Shown here: positions 8,375 to 16,861 of the stretch, piece after piece | How the letters are laid out: every line of letters starts with the position of its first letter | How positions within the stretch are numbered: the first letter of the stretch is position 1 | NCBI GenBank assembly: GCA_965247075.1 | Contig: CBDFGK010000003.1 | Span: 1,488,001-1,552,000 of the forward strand | Reading direction: 5' to 3' | DNA: 64,000 nucleotides | Source: CBDFGK01 sp965247075 | GTDB taxonomy: Bacteria; Pseudomonadota; Gammaproteobacteria; Pseudomonadales; Halieaceae | Translations under genes and position numbers: made by a program | The notes under the pieces: model-generated | The model's database searches: none | Seen by the model: the letters and a program-made list of their open reading frames with translations, nothing else | Told to the model about the DNA's origin: nothing

Positions 8375-9745
8375 ATGACAAGCCTGCTCAAACAGCTACC
8401 CGATGACATTGATACCCTACAGGCTTTGGTGGTTGAACAGGTCGCTTGCAACGAAGAATTATTGGCACAAAAGCAGGTTGGCGAACAAGAAAATGTACGT
8501 CTCAACGCTAAACTTCTCTCCTTACAGGAACAACTCAATCTGGCACTGGCGCGACGTTTTGCCGCCAGCAGTGAGAAGATCTCCCCGGATCAGATCCGTT
8601 TGTTTGATGAAGCCGAAGCCGAAGTCGAGGCACAGGCAGAACCGGTCGAAGACGAGAGCGTTATCATTGCCGAGCATAGCCGCCGGAAACGGGGTCGCAA
8701 GAAGCTGCCCGACATACTCCCCCGGGTGGACGTTATTCACGAGTTGTCTGCAGAGGATCAAGTCTGCCCCCACGATGGTGCTTGCCTGACCGAGATCGGC
8801 GAAGTTGTCTCTGAACAGCTCGATATCGTACCGGCCAGGATTCAGGTGATTCGCCACATCCGCAAACAGTATGCCTGTGACTGTGGCCAGTGCATCAAGA
8901 CAGCGGCCCTGCCGCCGCAGCCTATCCCCAAGAGCCTGGCGTCACCGGGCCTGCTGGCACACATCACGGTGTCCAAATACCAGGACGCCCTGCCGCTATA
9001 CCGCCAGGAGGCCATCCTGCGCCGTATCGGTATTGAATTACCCCGTGCAACCCTGGCCAACTGGATGATCAAGGCCGGTGTTCTGGTGCAACCACTGATT
9101 AATCTCATGCGGGACCGGTTGCTGGGCTATGACATTGTGCAAATGGATGAAACTTCGGTGCAGGTGCTCAAGGAACCGGGGCAACGCGCCCAATCGAAAT
9201 CCTATCTCTGGTTACAAAGGGGTGGGCCACCGGACCGGCCAATTATTCTGTATGACTATGGCCCGGGTCGGGGTGCCGGGGTACCTATGCGCTTGCTGGA
9301 AGGATTTAGGGGTTACCTGCAAACCGATGGCTATGACGGCTACAACGCGGCAGTGGTCAGCAACCGTCTTATGCATGTAGGTTGTATGGCGCATGCGCGA
9401 CGCAAGTTCAGCGATGCGGTAAAGGCTCAAGGCAAGAACAGAAAACCTGGCAAGGCCCAGTTTGGATTGGCGTTAATCGGGAAGCTGTACCGGATAGAAA
9501 AGCAAGCCAGGCAACTGACACCACCGGAACGCTTCGACTACCGCCAACATCACGCAAAACCGATACTCGAGCAGCTGCGCCAGTGGCTGGATGACAGTCT
9601 GCCCCAGGTGCTGCCTGGGCACAAACCCCAATCGCCAAAGTTGGCAGATACAAGGACGGATAAAGCATCTATCCCATCAATGAATCCATGTCCGGCAACG
9701 ATATGTAGACCATGCATTCGCATGCAGCCGCCTTATGCTACCTAG
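8375..9745 (+). pseudogene. tnpC: IS66 transposase TnpC, C-terminally truncated
   Basis: An N-terminal coiled coil (about 10-65), Cys knuckle (QYACDCGQC) and the RNase-H-like core (DIVQMDETSVQVLK; QTDGYDGYNA) are present. After SLPQVLP (about residue 412) the family sequence ends; the remaining ~44 codons are unrelated DNA read through to a chance stop. The conserved end with the ENAIRPF-type catalytic Glu region is missing, so the protein should be inactive. Confidence 0.88.
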
Positions 9746-9925
9746 CTCCTGAAACGCGGTATCGGACGAATAAACGGTGTGTTTTTAGTAGATTTCTTCC
9801 TCTGGCCTCGTTGATGAGTCTTAAACGCCGGCGAAAATCTTGCCTATCTTTCTGTTGTGCGCTCGCATCGGTGAGCATGTAAATCATATTCGTTCATTCC
9901 TGAACTGCAGTACGCAGCGGTCCGG
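9616..9925. other. Stretch without identifiable gene
   Basis: Between the broken IS66 end and an IS91 scrap. Short frames on both strands resemble nothing I recognise, and no clear promoter or hairpin is visible. Probably degraded sequence. Confidence 0.5.
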
Positions 9926-10083
9926 CGTTCCGGGAGCCAGGCAATGTAGCGGAAAATTCGCTCCCGCTTGTTCCGCTGATTTACTCCGCTGCTCGCGCCG
10001 GCATGCAGTGCAAAGCCGCTAGCCTTGTCCACGCGTTCCAGTCCGGGATCAGGTCTGCCCAGCGGCCGGATGGTGCGGGTCAT
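9926..10083 (-). mobile_element. IS91-family transposase fragment, copy 1
   Basis: Read on the minus strand, the segment contains GRPDPGLERVDKASGFALHA followed by QRNKRERIFRYIAWLP, an internal block of IS91-type (Y2 rolling-circle) transposases. Only about 50 codons survive. The block recurs, diverged, at 15146-15290, and other parts of the same family occur at 58773-59325. Confidence 0.6.
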
Positions 10084-10230
10084 CTCAATGCAGACAAGGC
10101 ACAACTCGACCAGTGCGACGTGCTGGTCTGTGGCGACGACCCGGAAGCCCGCGAAAACGTCGTGCAGCTCTCCGAAGAGCTGGGAATGCGTGCCTGGCAT
10201 GCGGGACCGGTGGACAATGGCACCGTGTTA
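10084..10230 (+). pseudogene. Fragment resembling NADPH-dependent F420 reductase family
   Basis: About 48 codons reading DKAQLDQCDVLVCGDDPEA then LSEELGMRAWHAGPVDN. This matches the segment after the Rossmann core of NpdG/F420-dependent oxidoreductase-like proteins (DVLVCGDD, GxRxWxAGPxxN). Both ends are missing and the sequence is joined directly to the IS91 scrap. Assignment from motif memory. Confidence 0.45.
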
Positions 10231-10275
10231 GAAACGACTGTCAATGAGCCAACGGACAGCTTTCAAAATTGCCTG

Positions 10276-10983
10276 TCAGGAACGGTTCACTGCAATTTTT
10301 TCATATCCTGGCCGCACCTGAATAGGCTCTTGCGGTGCAGGGATTTTTATCAAGAAAATTTCAGCTCTTTGGGGGGCGAATAAATAAAGCCATGAGTTTT
10401 CCTGTTCCACTTCGTATCCTTCCACCAACGAGAGGTCCAGCAGGTTCTTGATAATCATCTTATTGACATTGCGATGTCCGACCACTAATACATGACCAGA
10501 AGTTACAACGGTATTGATAATATTTCCCACTAAAAGTTGAACACGTTTGTCGACCATGACCAGGCTTTCCCCACCGCCGGGAAGAGCGATGTTTACCTCG
10601 TCATTTAAAAAATCCTGATAGCAATTTCTTGAAAATTCATCGGAAAATTCTTCTTTGTGCTGCCCTTCAAAAATACCCAGTTTCACTTCGTCAAGTTCGG
10701 GCACCATTTCCAGCTGCAGGTCTTTTTCAATACTGATGGGCGTCGCCGTCTGTATCGTTCTCTGAAGCGTACTACACACTATTCGCACTAGAGAAACCGG
10801 GTTTAACGCAAAGAACAGGTTTTTCCTTTGTTCAAATCCCGTCAAATTCAGAGGTCGGTCCTGCTGTCCCTGAATTATTTTCATGGCATTCCAGTCAGTC
10901 TCCCCATGTCGAGCCAACAGAAGACAATTCTCATTGAGTTCGGTTAAGAAATCTTGTAGCGAAGGATAGCTGCGTGTTTCCAT
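10276..10983 (-). CDS. Histidine phosphatase superfamily protein
   Basis: 235 residues, starting at the ATG at 10983. The RHGE catalytic motif lies at 25-28 (His26 as phospho-acceptor), STLQRTIQTA around 92 supplies the second Arg, and VVGHRNVNKM near 188 carries the second catalytic His (GHR/GHG box). Family members hydrolyse small phosphomonoesters (PhoE, CobC, phosphoglycerate mutase type). It is the last gene of a minus-strand operon with a CDP-alcohol phosphotransferase 36 bp upstream. I infer it removes a phosphate from the product of that enzyme, as CobC does after CobS in cobalamin synthesis. Substrate unproven. Confidence 0.85.
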   Translation of the reverse strand: METRSYPSLQDFLTELNENCLLLARHGETDWNAMKIIQGQQDRPLNLTGFEQRKNLFFALNPVSLVRIVCSTLQRTIQTATPISIEKDLQLEMVPELDEVKLGIFEGQHKEEFSDEFSRNCYQDFLNDEVNIALPGGGESLVMVDKRVQLLVGNIINTVVTSGHVLVVGHRNVNKMIIKNLLDLSLVEGYEVEQENSWLYLFAPQRAEIFLIKIPAPQEPIQVRPGYEKIAVNRS

Positions 10984-11019
10984 TTTATGAGAAACCGCTA
11001 CTTTGACGCATTATTGCCA

Positions 11020-11751
11020 CTAGTCAGACACCTCCATCGGGAATGTGGAAATCTTCCACAGCCTGAATATGAAATTGATTCCGAGCAGGAAGGAGAGTGC
11101 CATAAGCAACCATTCAATGATCACAGCATAGCCGGTAAAGGCGTAAACCAGAATTGCCACGCAGAGATACAAGAACCGGGTATCGCTGCCCGCACAAAGC
11201 CAACTGAACACGCGCTCATGCTCGCTCTTTGGATAATTTTTTCGGTACACAGAACGAAATTTCTCAGAGGATGCGGTGATGAGAAAGACCATGCCTATAT
11301 AACAAAAGAAAAGGGTTCCCCAGGGGTAGTCGATAGCGTTGGCCGGCATCGAATAAAGTACCCCGGCAAATATTAGAAATTCAGCCGACCGATCAGTCAT
11401 CGTGTCATAAAAATCACCCAGCTTACTCGGCGACTTTGTCAGCCGGGCAACTTCACCGTCGACGCAGGACCACAAACCGAAGACTTGAATTAATATCACG
11501 CCTGAAAAATAGCAGCCTTGCGACAAACTCCATGCGGCGAGCATGGCAAATAGCATATCAATCCCAGTGGCAGCATTGGCAGAGATCCCTTGGCGCACGC
11601 AAAATTTGGATATATATAGAGAAATTCTACGTTGAACGACATAGCAGTACATGCCATCACTGGTTTTTTTGGCTAGGTTTGGGTAGGTGGCATCCCGATT
11701 TAGCGTGTTATTTTTGATCGCCCGGTTGCTGCTATTGTCTTCTTGCTGCAA
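11020..11751 (-). CDS. CDP-alcohol phosphatidyltransferase family enzyme
   Basis: 243 residues, integral membrane. The complete signature D-G-x2-A-R-x8-G-x3-D-x3-D is at D98-G99, A102-R103, G112, D116 and D120, so it should be active. A ~45-residue soluble N-terminus and six or so hydrophobic segments fit the family. Such enzymes move a phosphoalcohol from a CDP-alcohol to an acceptor hydroxyl (phosphatidylethanolamine, PGP and di-inositol-phosphate synthases). The upstream LicC-like protein is the likely maker of its CDP-alcohol. Lipid versus soluble acceptor cannot be decided from sequence. Confidence 0.88.
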   Translation of the reverse strand: MQQEDNSSNRAIKNNTLNRDATYPNLAKKTSDGMYCYVVQRRISLYISKFCVRQGISANAATGIDMLFAMLAAWSLSQGCYFSGVILIQVFGLWSCVDGEVARLTKSPSKLGDFYDTMTDRSAEFLIFAGVLYSMPANAIDYPWGTLFFCYIGMVFLITASSEKFRSVYRKNYPKSEHERVFSWLCAGSDTRFLYLCVAILVYAFTGYAVIIEWLLMALSFLLGINFIFRLWKISTFPMEVSD

Positions 11752-11836
11752 TGAAATTCTCGCTGATTACGCTACATTGTGGTGAGGCTTATCCGTTTGT
11801 TCGAGGTGAAATGAGAAAACCGCATCCTGTAAAACC

Positions 11837-12505
11837 CTATGGATTCTCTTTCAAATAGGTCAGAACATCTTGCAGAGGGAATTTCGTTGTGGGAAACTCC
11901 GTAGGCTTGTATTGCCGATGATCCAGATTGTGGAGCATGCAAATCTCCATACAATCACTGCCGTAATACTGTTTTACAATCTCTTCTGAAAGTCGGGGAA
12001 CACTCACGGTAAAATCCATAAAGGCTCTTCTCTCCAGTGGGAAAAAATCTGCAACGGAATAGGAAAATTCTTCAGGGGGCAATGTCATGATGTTGTTGGT
12101 GATAGATGGCTCCCAAACACCCAACCACGGAAATTTCCAGCTTTGGCCAGGGATAGGTAGTCCCTGTTCGGCGTGAATACGATATCCGCAACGCCTTTCC
12201 GTTCCCTCTAAAGTGCGCATATCGTCATAGACAACATACCCTCTATCCTGCAACCGGTGCCTACACTTTTTTTCAAATTTGTCTGTGTCGAAAATAATGA
12301 TGTCCATATCATCATCCCATGGAATCAAACCATCATGGCGCAATAAGCCAAGCAGTGTACCGAACATGACACAATAGTCCACAGCTTCAGCAACCAAAAT
12401 CTCATCCATGTCTCTCAGGTGCTGAAGCGCAAGCTCCTTCTCTTTAAAGAAACCCGTTTCCCTGAAGAAGCGAAGTTCGTCATCTTTTTGGCTTGTATCC
12501 ATCAA
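11837..12505 (-). CDS. LicD-family phosphotransferase
   Basis: 222 residues with the nucleotidyltransferase-fold LicD signature: FGTLLGLLRHDGLIPWDDDMDI at 48-69, giving the catalytic acidic DDD-D. LicD proteins transfer phosphocholine or related phospho-alcohols from CDP carriers onto glycans. Its place 21 bp after the CobD-like gene, downstream of a LicC-like cytidylyltransferase, supports use of the same activated head group. The C-terminus is short for the family but shows no break. Confidence 0.88.
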   Translation of the reverse strand: MMDTSQKDDELRFFRETGFFKEKELALQHLRDMDEILVAEAVDYCVMFGTLLGLLRHDGLIPWDDDMDIIIFDTDKFEKKCRHRLQDRGYVVYDDMRTLEGTERRCGYRIHAEQGLPIPGQSWKFPWLGVWEPSITNNIMTLPPEEFSYSVADFFPLERRAFMDFTVSVPRLSEEIVKQYYGSDCMEICMLHNLDHRQYKPTEFPTTKFPLQDVLTYLKENP

Positions 12506-12526
12506 AATCTCTTTGTCAGGTAAAAA

Positions 12527-13651
12527 TCAGGGGGTTTCGGAAGCCAGGATTTGATCTAATACGGTCACCAGATACGTATTCTCATCCTGCGTTCGACTGG
12601 CTATGCGTACATAGCGGTCAGATTCTGGCATGCTTTTCCCCTCGCAATGTTTAATATATATATTGTGATCAACAAACAAGGTTTTTGCGACCTCCGGGCC
12701 AGCAGGGGCGTGGTCAGGAAGGCGGCAGAAAATATAATTGGCTTCGGGTTTATAGACAATCAAGCCTTCAATTGAAGAGAGATCCTGATAAAACTGATCC
12801 CGGTCTTGTCGCACTTGGGCGCAGCTTGATTGGAATTCCTCACGGTATTCAGGGGCCATTTTCAAAAAAGTTTCAGCGAAACCATTCAGATTCCAGATGT
12901 GTATCCCTGAACGAACCTTATCAGCAAAAGCAGCACTGGCCGTGAGCATATAACCGATGCGCAGACCACAAATACCGTAAGCCTTGCTCATGCTTTTAAA
13001 AATCGCCAGGTTTGGGTACAACTCGATATCTCTTTCCAGCGTCTCCTGATCGTGATTGCCGGCAAAATCGATAAAGGACTCATCGACGATAAGCATACAG
13101 TTGTGTTCGGCCAGTTTTGCCACTAAACGAATCAGGTACGTCTTTGGTACCAACAATGAAGTTGGGTTGTTTGGCGTCACCACGACCGCAACATCAGCCT
13201 TGCAGCGCAGTGCTTGAGCAGCAAACTTGTCCACGTCGAGCTGAAAAGATGGCGTATCAAGTGCAAACTCGACAACCGTTCCCGCTGGAGCCGCATTGGC
13301 ATATTCATTAAAAGAGGGCACTGGAACAATTAGCTTTTTCGCAACATGCCCGGCGAGGATTTTGATCAGTTCTGCCGCCCCGTTTCCCACGACAATGCGT
13401 TCTGGCGGCTGATCAATCAACTTGCCTACCCAGCTAGCAAGTGTGCTTTGGGCGACAGGATAGTTTAAAACCAGCTCATGAATTTGGCTTTTAAGCAGCT
13501 CAAAGAATCGCTCTGGTGGAAAATGAAGATTATAAAGATAGGCATGATCAGTAAAACCATAGCGCCAATAGCCGCCATGGGCAGTGGCCAATGTCTCATA
13601 TTGCTGTTCTCGAGAAGTCTGATCTTGTGAGGCTTGATCTTGATTGTTCAT
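12527..13651 (-). CDS. CobD/HisC-like PLP-dependent aminotransferase or phospho-amino-acid decarboxylase
   Basis: 374 residues from the ATG at 13651; a TTG at 13684 would add 11. Fold-type I PLP enzyme: HGG at 25-27, GNGAAELI at 89-96, PNNPTS near 160, DESF at 190, Schiff-base Lys223 (SMSKAYG) and Arg231 (LRIGY). The HGG start and PSFNEY block are closer to CobD, the threonine-phosphate decarboxylase of cobalamin synthesis, than to HisC. No other cobalamin genes are present. In this operon I infer conversion of a phospho-amino acid (phosphoserine or phosphothreonine) to a phospho-amino-alcohol, or amination of a phosphonate aldehyde as in PntC-type fusions. Reaction unproven. Confidence 0.8.
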   Translation of the reverse strand: MNNQDQASQDQTSREQQYETLATAHGGYWRYGFTDHAYLYNLHFPPERFFELLKSQIHELVLNYPVAQSTLASWVGKLIDQPPERIVVGNGAAELIKILAGHVAKKLIVPVPSFNEYANAAPAGTVVEFALDTPSFQLDVDKFAAQALRCKADVAVVVTPNNPTSLLVPKTYLIRLVAKLAEHNCMLIVDESFIDFAGNHDQETLERDIELYPNLAIFKSMSKAYGICGLRIGYMLTASAAFADKVRSGIHIWNLNGFAETFLKMAPEYREEFQSSCAQVRQDRDQFYQDLSSIEGLIVYKPEANYIFCRLPDHAPAGPEVAKTLFVDHNIYIKHCEGKSMPESDRYVRIASRTQDENTYLVTVLDQILASETP

Positions 13652-13769
13652 TATTTGAATTCTTACCTTATCAGGCTGTGCCAAACGCTGTTAACGCACT
13701 GAGCCAGTCCCTGTCAGTACACTGGGGAATACCCGCGTACAAATCAATGAGTGGGGAGAAGGCATCGCG

Positions 13770-14648
13770 CTATACAGCGATTGTCGCTCTATTATCAGGG
13801 GTGTTCTGAAGATCCGTCGCCATGGGCTGAGGCCAGCGTTCAGTATCTACGGCCTGCGGAGAAGGAAATATCAACTCGGCCTGATGCAAATCCGCCAGGC
13901 TATCAATCTCATACCAGCAGTTTTCATCAAACCAGACAGCATCAAATTCAAGCGTATTATCCGCCACCATTTCGGCAAATACCGCTTCATAATAGTCGCC
14001 CACGCGCTTATCCGCTATATAGCGATTCAGGAGCGATATCATCCTGTGCCAACTTTGCAAAGACAGGCTGTAGATGTTAACGGTTTTATACAGGGTGCTG
14101 TCATTGGCGTCGCGTTCAACATGAAATGCTGTGATGTCTTGCTGGGCGTTGAGTTCAACCGTCGTTCCATTCATCCATGGCAGGATGTTTGAAATCGCAA
14201 TTTTATCCGGCGTTAACATATCCTTTAGCATCGATTCCCCAAAAACAAGATCGCTTTCTATCAACAAAAATGGCTCCTGGACAGTGTGCCGTGCCAGCCA
14301 AAGGGAGTAGATATTGTTGGTCGTTTGATAGACGGGATTAAAAACGTAATCAACGTGCATATCAGTCGCGTTATTTTCAAGAAATTCACGGACACAATGA
14401 TCCAGATACCCTGTGACCACTACCAATCGGTCAATACCCTGCGAGCGAAGGTTTTCAATCAATCGACCTAAAATGGGTTTTCCACCAACCACCGTCAGAC
14501 ACTTTGGTGCATCCAGGGTTAATGGGTGCAGGCGAGACCCCGTGCCAGCGGCTAGAAGCAGTGCAGTAGTGATTCGTTTAGTGTGTGGCATGATGGACTT
14601 CTCGACTATGCCATTTTCTAAACCTGTTGCCGCCTCAATCCTGATCAC
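13770..14648 (-). CDS. LicC-like CTP:phosphoalcohol cytidylyltransferase (NTP transferase)
   Basis: 292 residues from a GTG at 14648 that overlaps the upstream stop (GTGA) and has an AGGAG site; an ATG at 14591 (MPHTKRITTALLLAAGTGSR) is an alternative. The nucleotide-binding motif LAAGTGSRL is at 32-40 with Lys at PKCL; NNIYSLWLAR and ESDLVF are typical of the LicC/choline-phosphate cytidylyltransferase branch. It likely activates a phospho-amino-alcohol or phosphonate to its CDP form for the LicD and CDP-alcohol phosphotransferase downstream. The exact substrate cannot be read from sequence. Confidence 0.87.
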   Translation of the reverse strand: MIRIEAATGLENGIVEKSIMPHTKRITTALLLAAGTGSRLHPLTLDAPKCLTVVGGKPILGRLIENLRSQGIDRLVVVTGYLDHCVREFLENNATDMHVDYVFNPVYQTTNNIYSLWLARHTVQEPFLLIESDLVFGESMLKDMLTPDKIAISNILPWMNGTTVELNAQQDITAFHVERDANDSTLYKTVNIYSLSLQSWHRMISLLNRYIADKRVGDYYEAVFAEMVADNTLEFDAVWFDENCWYEIDSLADLHQAELIFPSPQAVDTERWPQPMATDLQNTPDNRATIAV

Positions 14649-14863
14649 CGTTTGTATTCTCCTGTTGTTATTCTTTCAATAAACGAATTATGCGTGGGGA
14701 ATACACTGTTGTTCATTTCGATATCCTTACGCACCATGTTGGCGACCATTTCCCGGTTGGATTGCCTGTCCAGCGGTCTGACGCGCCATCGAAAGTCCGA
14801 CCCGATAGTGAACCGAATCCACTGCTCAAATTCTTCCCAGGTACCGCACAAGTATTTGTCCAT
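14645..14863 (-). CDS. Small unknown protein heading the head-group operon
   Basis: 72 residues from the ATG at 14863, which has a GAGAAGGA ribosome-binding site (an upstream start at 14878 lacks one). Hydrophilic, with a Trp/Arg-rich N-terminal half (WEEFEQWIRFTIG, WRVRPLD). No family recognised. Its stop overlaps the GTG of the cytidylyltransferase by 4 bp, which supports it being a real translated gene rather than chance. It may also be the C-terminus of a truncated longer protein, since rubble begins just upstream. Confidence 0.5.
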   Translation of the reverse strand: MDKYLCGTWEEFEQWIRFTIGSDFRWRVRPLDRQSNREMVANMVRKDIEMNNSVFPTHNSFIERITTGEYKR

Positions 14864-15145
14864 ATTGTTCCTTCTCAACAGCCGGACATTACGGCTAGAG
14901 TGAGGAGTGTGTCTGTGGGTTTTTCACTGGGCACAGCCCAACCACTCGCTATTGGCTTGCTGCTCAAGAAGCGGGATTACGCTGTAAACCAGCGTGCGTA
15001 AAAAGCTGTCAGCGGGGGCCGGAAAGGCCCTGGCCGGGTCGGAACAGCAAGCTCAGGCGCTTAGCTTATAAAGCTATGGGAAACGCCATGAAGGCGGCTA
15101 GACTACGCGCCATTTGACCTCATGTCTATGAGTATTTGAATATTA

Positions 15146-15290
15146 AACCACCGCTGCCGTCCGGATGATCGCGCTTATCTCGCTGGTGGCCCTCGCAGCT
15201 CACACCCGCGTGTAGTGAAAAGCCGCTGGCCTTGGCCACGCGCTCCAGCCCGGGGTCAGGCCGGCCCGGCGGACGGAGGGCGCGAATCAT
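15146..15290 (-). mobile_element. IS91-family transposase fragment, copy 2
   Basis: On the minus strand this contains GRPDPGLERVAKASGFSLHA then GHQRDKRD, the same internal IS91 block as at 9926-10083 but with substitutions, so independent decay of two copies. The surrounding bases from 14864 to 15145 and 15291 to 15417 hold nothing I can name. Confidence 0.6.
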
Positions 15291-15417
15291 GAAAGCTTTG
15301 CACGATGCAGCCCCCGAGGTCGACTCCAAGACCTGTGTCACCCGCTGGAGCGGGGAGAACGGTGCTTGCCCTATGGCGATGGGTGTGTTGCTGCAGCGGG
15401 ATGGGAAGCTCGATAGT

Positions 15418-15624
15418 TCAGTAACGCATTATCATTCTTGCTGAGTTTCCAAAACAAAATGTACCAATCGGGTAACCGCGCAAAAGAGAATCGAACAATT
15501 CTTCGATTTTATTTTCTTTTGGTTTACTCAACCAAACATATTCTCTTTGAATATCAGGTAGAAAGTAACGTTGATTAAGATTCTCAATAACTTCGCTAAT
15601 TGAAGTATCTCTAAATTGTCCCAT
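15418..15624 (-). pseudogene. N-terminal fragment of a DUF262 (GmrSD-type) restriction protein
   Basis: 68 codons from an ATG at 15624. ISEVIENLNQRYFLPDIQRE followed by YVW and IEELFDSLLRGYPIGTF is the N-terminal DUF262 block (the DGQQR-like NTP-binding motif region appears as DIQRE). Full proteins are 500-700 residues; the frame diverges after about residue 58. With the hsdM scrap at 1456 this is a second decayed defence gene. Confidence 0.65.
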
Positions 15625-15672
15625 GATTTTGAACCTCGATTTTAGTGAATGGTGGACACATCTAACACTACC

Positions 15673-15864
15673 CTACAACGGTGCATTCCCATGCTTCCGC
15701 CACGGATTTTCCAGTTTCTTGTCGCGCAACATCGCCAACGAGCGGCATAGTCGTTTGCGCGTATCGTGCGGGAAGATCACATCATCGATATATACACGCG
15801 CCGGCTGGCCACAAACGGGTTGGCGAATTTGGCGCGGTATTGTTCGGTGCGCGCCGGTGAAGAT
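15673..15864 (-). pseudogene. C-terminal fragment of acyl-CoA carboxylase beta chain (PccB-like)
   Basis: The last ~60 codons of a propionyl-CoA carboxylase-type carboxyltransferase: YRAKFANPFVAS in one frame, then after a frameshift YIDDVIFPHDTRKRLC and the terminal LENPWRKHGNAPL in another. The stop is at the expected place. The preceding ~450 residues are absent, so the gene is dead. The segment 15865-16117 contains no gene I can support. Confidence 0.7.
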
Positions 15865-16117
15865 TTTATACAACACAGGCGTAGTTCAGGCCACTTAAAC
15901 CGGTGTCATTGAAATAGCCTTCTTCAATATGGCCTCCCATGACGAAATTGCAGAAGCTGTGGCTGGTGGGTAGGTTGAACTGGCACCCGGAATCAGGCAG
16001 TTACAGTTGGCGAAGGTGGTCGCCTTCATCATCCATTGATCTGACATCAGTGTTCTCCCGTAGAACCGGTGCAAACGATAGTGCAACAGTAGCAGATTCT
16101 GTATAGCGCGCTATTTT

Positions 16118-16771
16118 TTACTCGGGCATGATTTCATCGAAGTGAAGAATGCCGGGAAAGCGAGTGTCCGGCCGCTTCTGCAACTGCGAGTCGGGCTGCA
16201 ACAGGGTTAACAAATGTGCGATACCGTAGCGCTGCGCCGCATCCAGCACCGGCTCGGTATCGTCGATCAGCAGGGTGCGCTCGGGCCGGAAGGGGTGCTG
16301 AGCCTGTAGCTGGTGCCAGAAATCCAATTCTTCCTTGGCGAATTTGAGGTCATGGGAGACCACGATTTCATCGAACCAGTCGCCCAGCTGGGTCTTGGCC
16401 AGCTTGATATCCAGGGCTTTTCTATGGGCATTGGTTACCAGTATGACCTGCCTGGGAGAGCGCCGCAGGCGGGACAGGAACTCTTCTACATACGGTCTGA
16501 CGGTGATCATATGCTGTACTTCCCGTTTCAGGGCAGCGATATCCATTTGCAACTGTTCGGACCAGTAATCCAGCGAGTACCAGTTTAATGTGCCGCGCGT
16601 CTGTTCGAATTGCCGGTGTAATTGCAGACGGCTCTCCTCCTCATCACGGGCATGGATTTCCGCGTAGCGGCGGGGCACGTGGTTGGACCAGAAGTGGTTG
16701 TCGTAGTGCAGGTCCAGCAAGGTGCCGTCCATATCCAGCAGCACCGTATCAATGGTGTCCCAGTCAATCAC
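16118..16771 (-). CDS. yrfG: HAD-family GMP/IMP nucleotidase (YrfG-like)
   Basis: 217 residues. HAD motif I is DMDGTLLD (residues 13-20), motif II lies in LVTNAH, motif III is a Lys in KFAKEE, and motif IV is LLIDDTEPV. FWSNHVPRRYAE and the overall length match YrfG, which dephosphorylates purine nucleotides; this is a family-based call. Divergent from the PLP decarboxylase gene 90 bp away, so they probably share a control region. Confidence 0.82.
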   Translation of the reverse strand: MIDWDTIDTVLLDMDGTLLDLHYDNHFWSNHVPRRYAEIHARDEEESRLQLHRQFEQTRGTLNWYSLDYWSEQLQMDIAALKREVQHMITVRPYVEEFLSRLRRSPRQVILVTNAHRKALDIKLAKTQLGDWFDEIVVSHDLKFAKEELDFWHQLQAQHPFRPERTLLIDDTEPVLDAAQRYGIAHLLTLLQPDSQLQKRPDTRFPGILHFDEIMPE

Positions 16772-16861
16772 GCGTGTTTATCCTCGGTCGGGAGATTACA
16801 GGCTTCGGCAGATGGTTTGTTAGTACTATACTCGCACTGCCGATTTATCGAGAGTATTTAC

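Larger units (their letters stand above)
7560..9615 (+). mobile_element. IS66-family element, right end lost
   Basis: Carries the usual tnpA-tnpB-tnpC order. The left end is recognisable at 7560 (GTAAGCG, typical of IS66 termini). IS66-related coding stops abruptly within tnpC near 9612 and no matching right inverted repeat follows, so the element is 3'-truncated and immobile unless helped in trans. Confidence 0.85.

Noticed and set aside
12527..13651. hisC of histidine biosynthesis, or a cobalamin operon
   Set aside because: No other his or cob genes are present; neighbours are LicC, LicD and CDP-alcohol enzymes, so a head-group pathway fits better.
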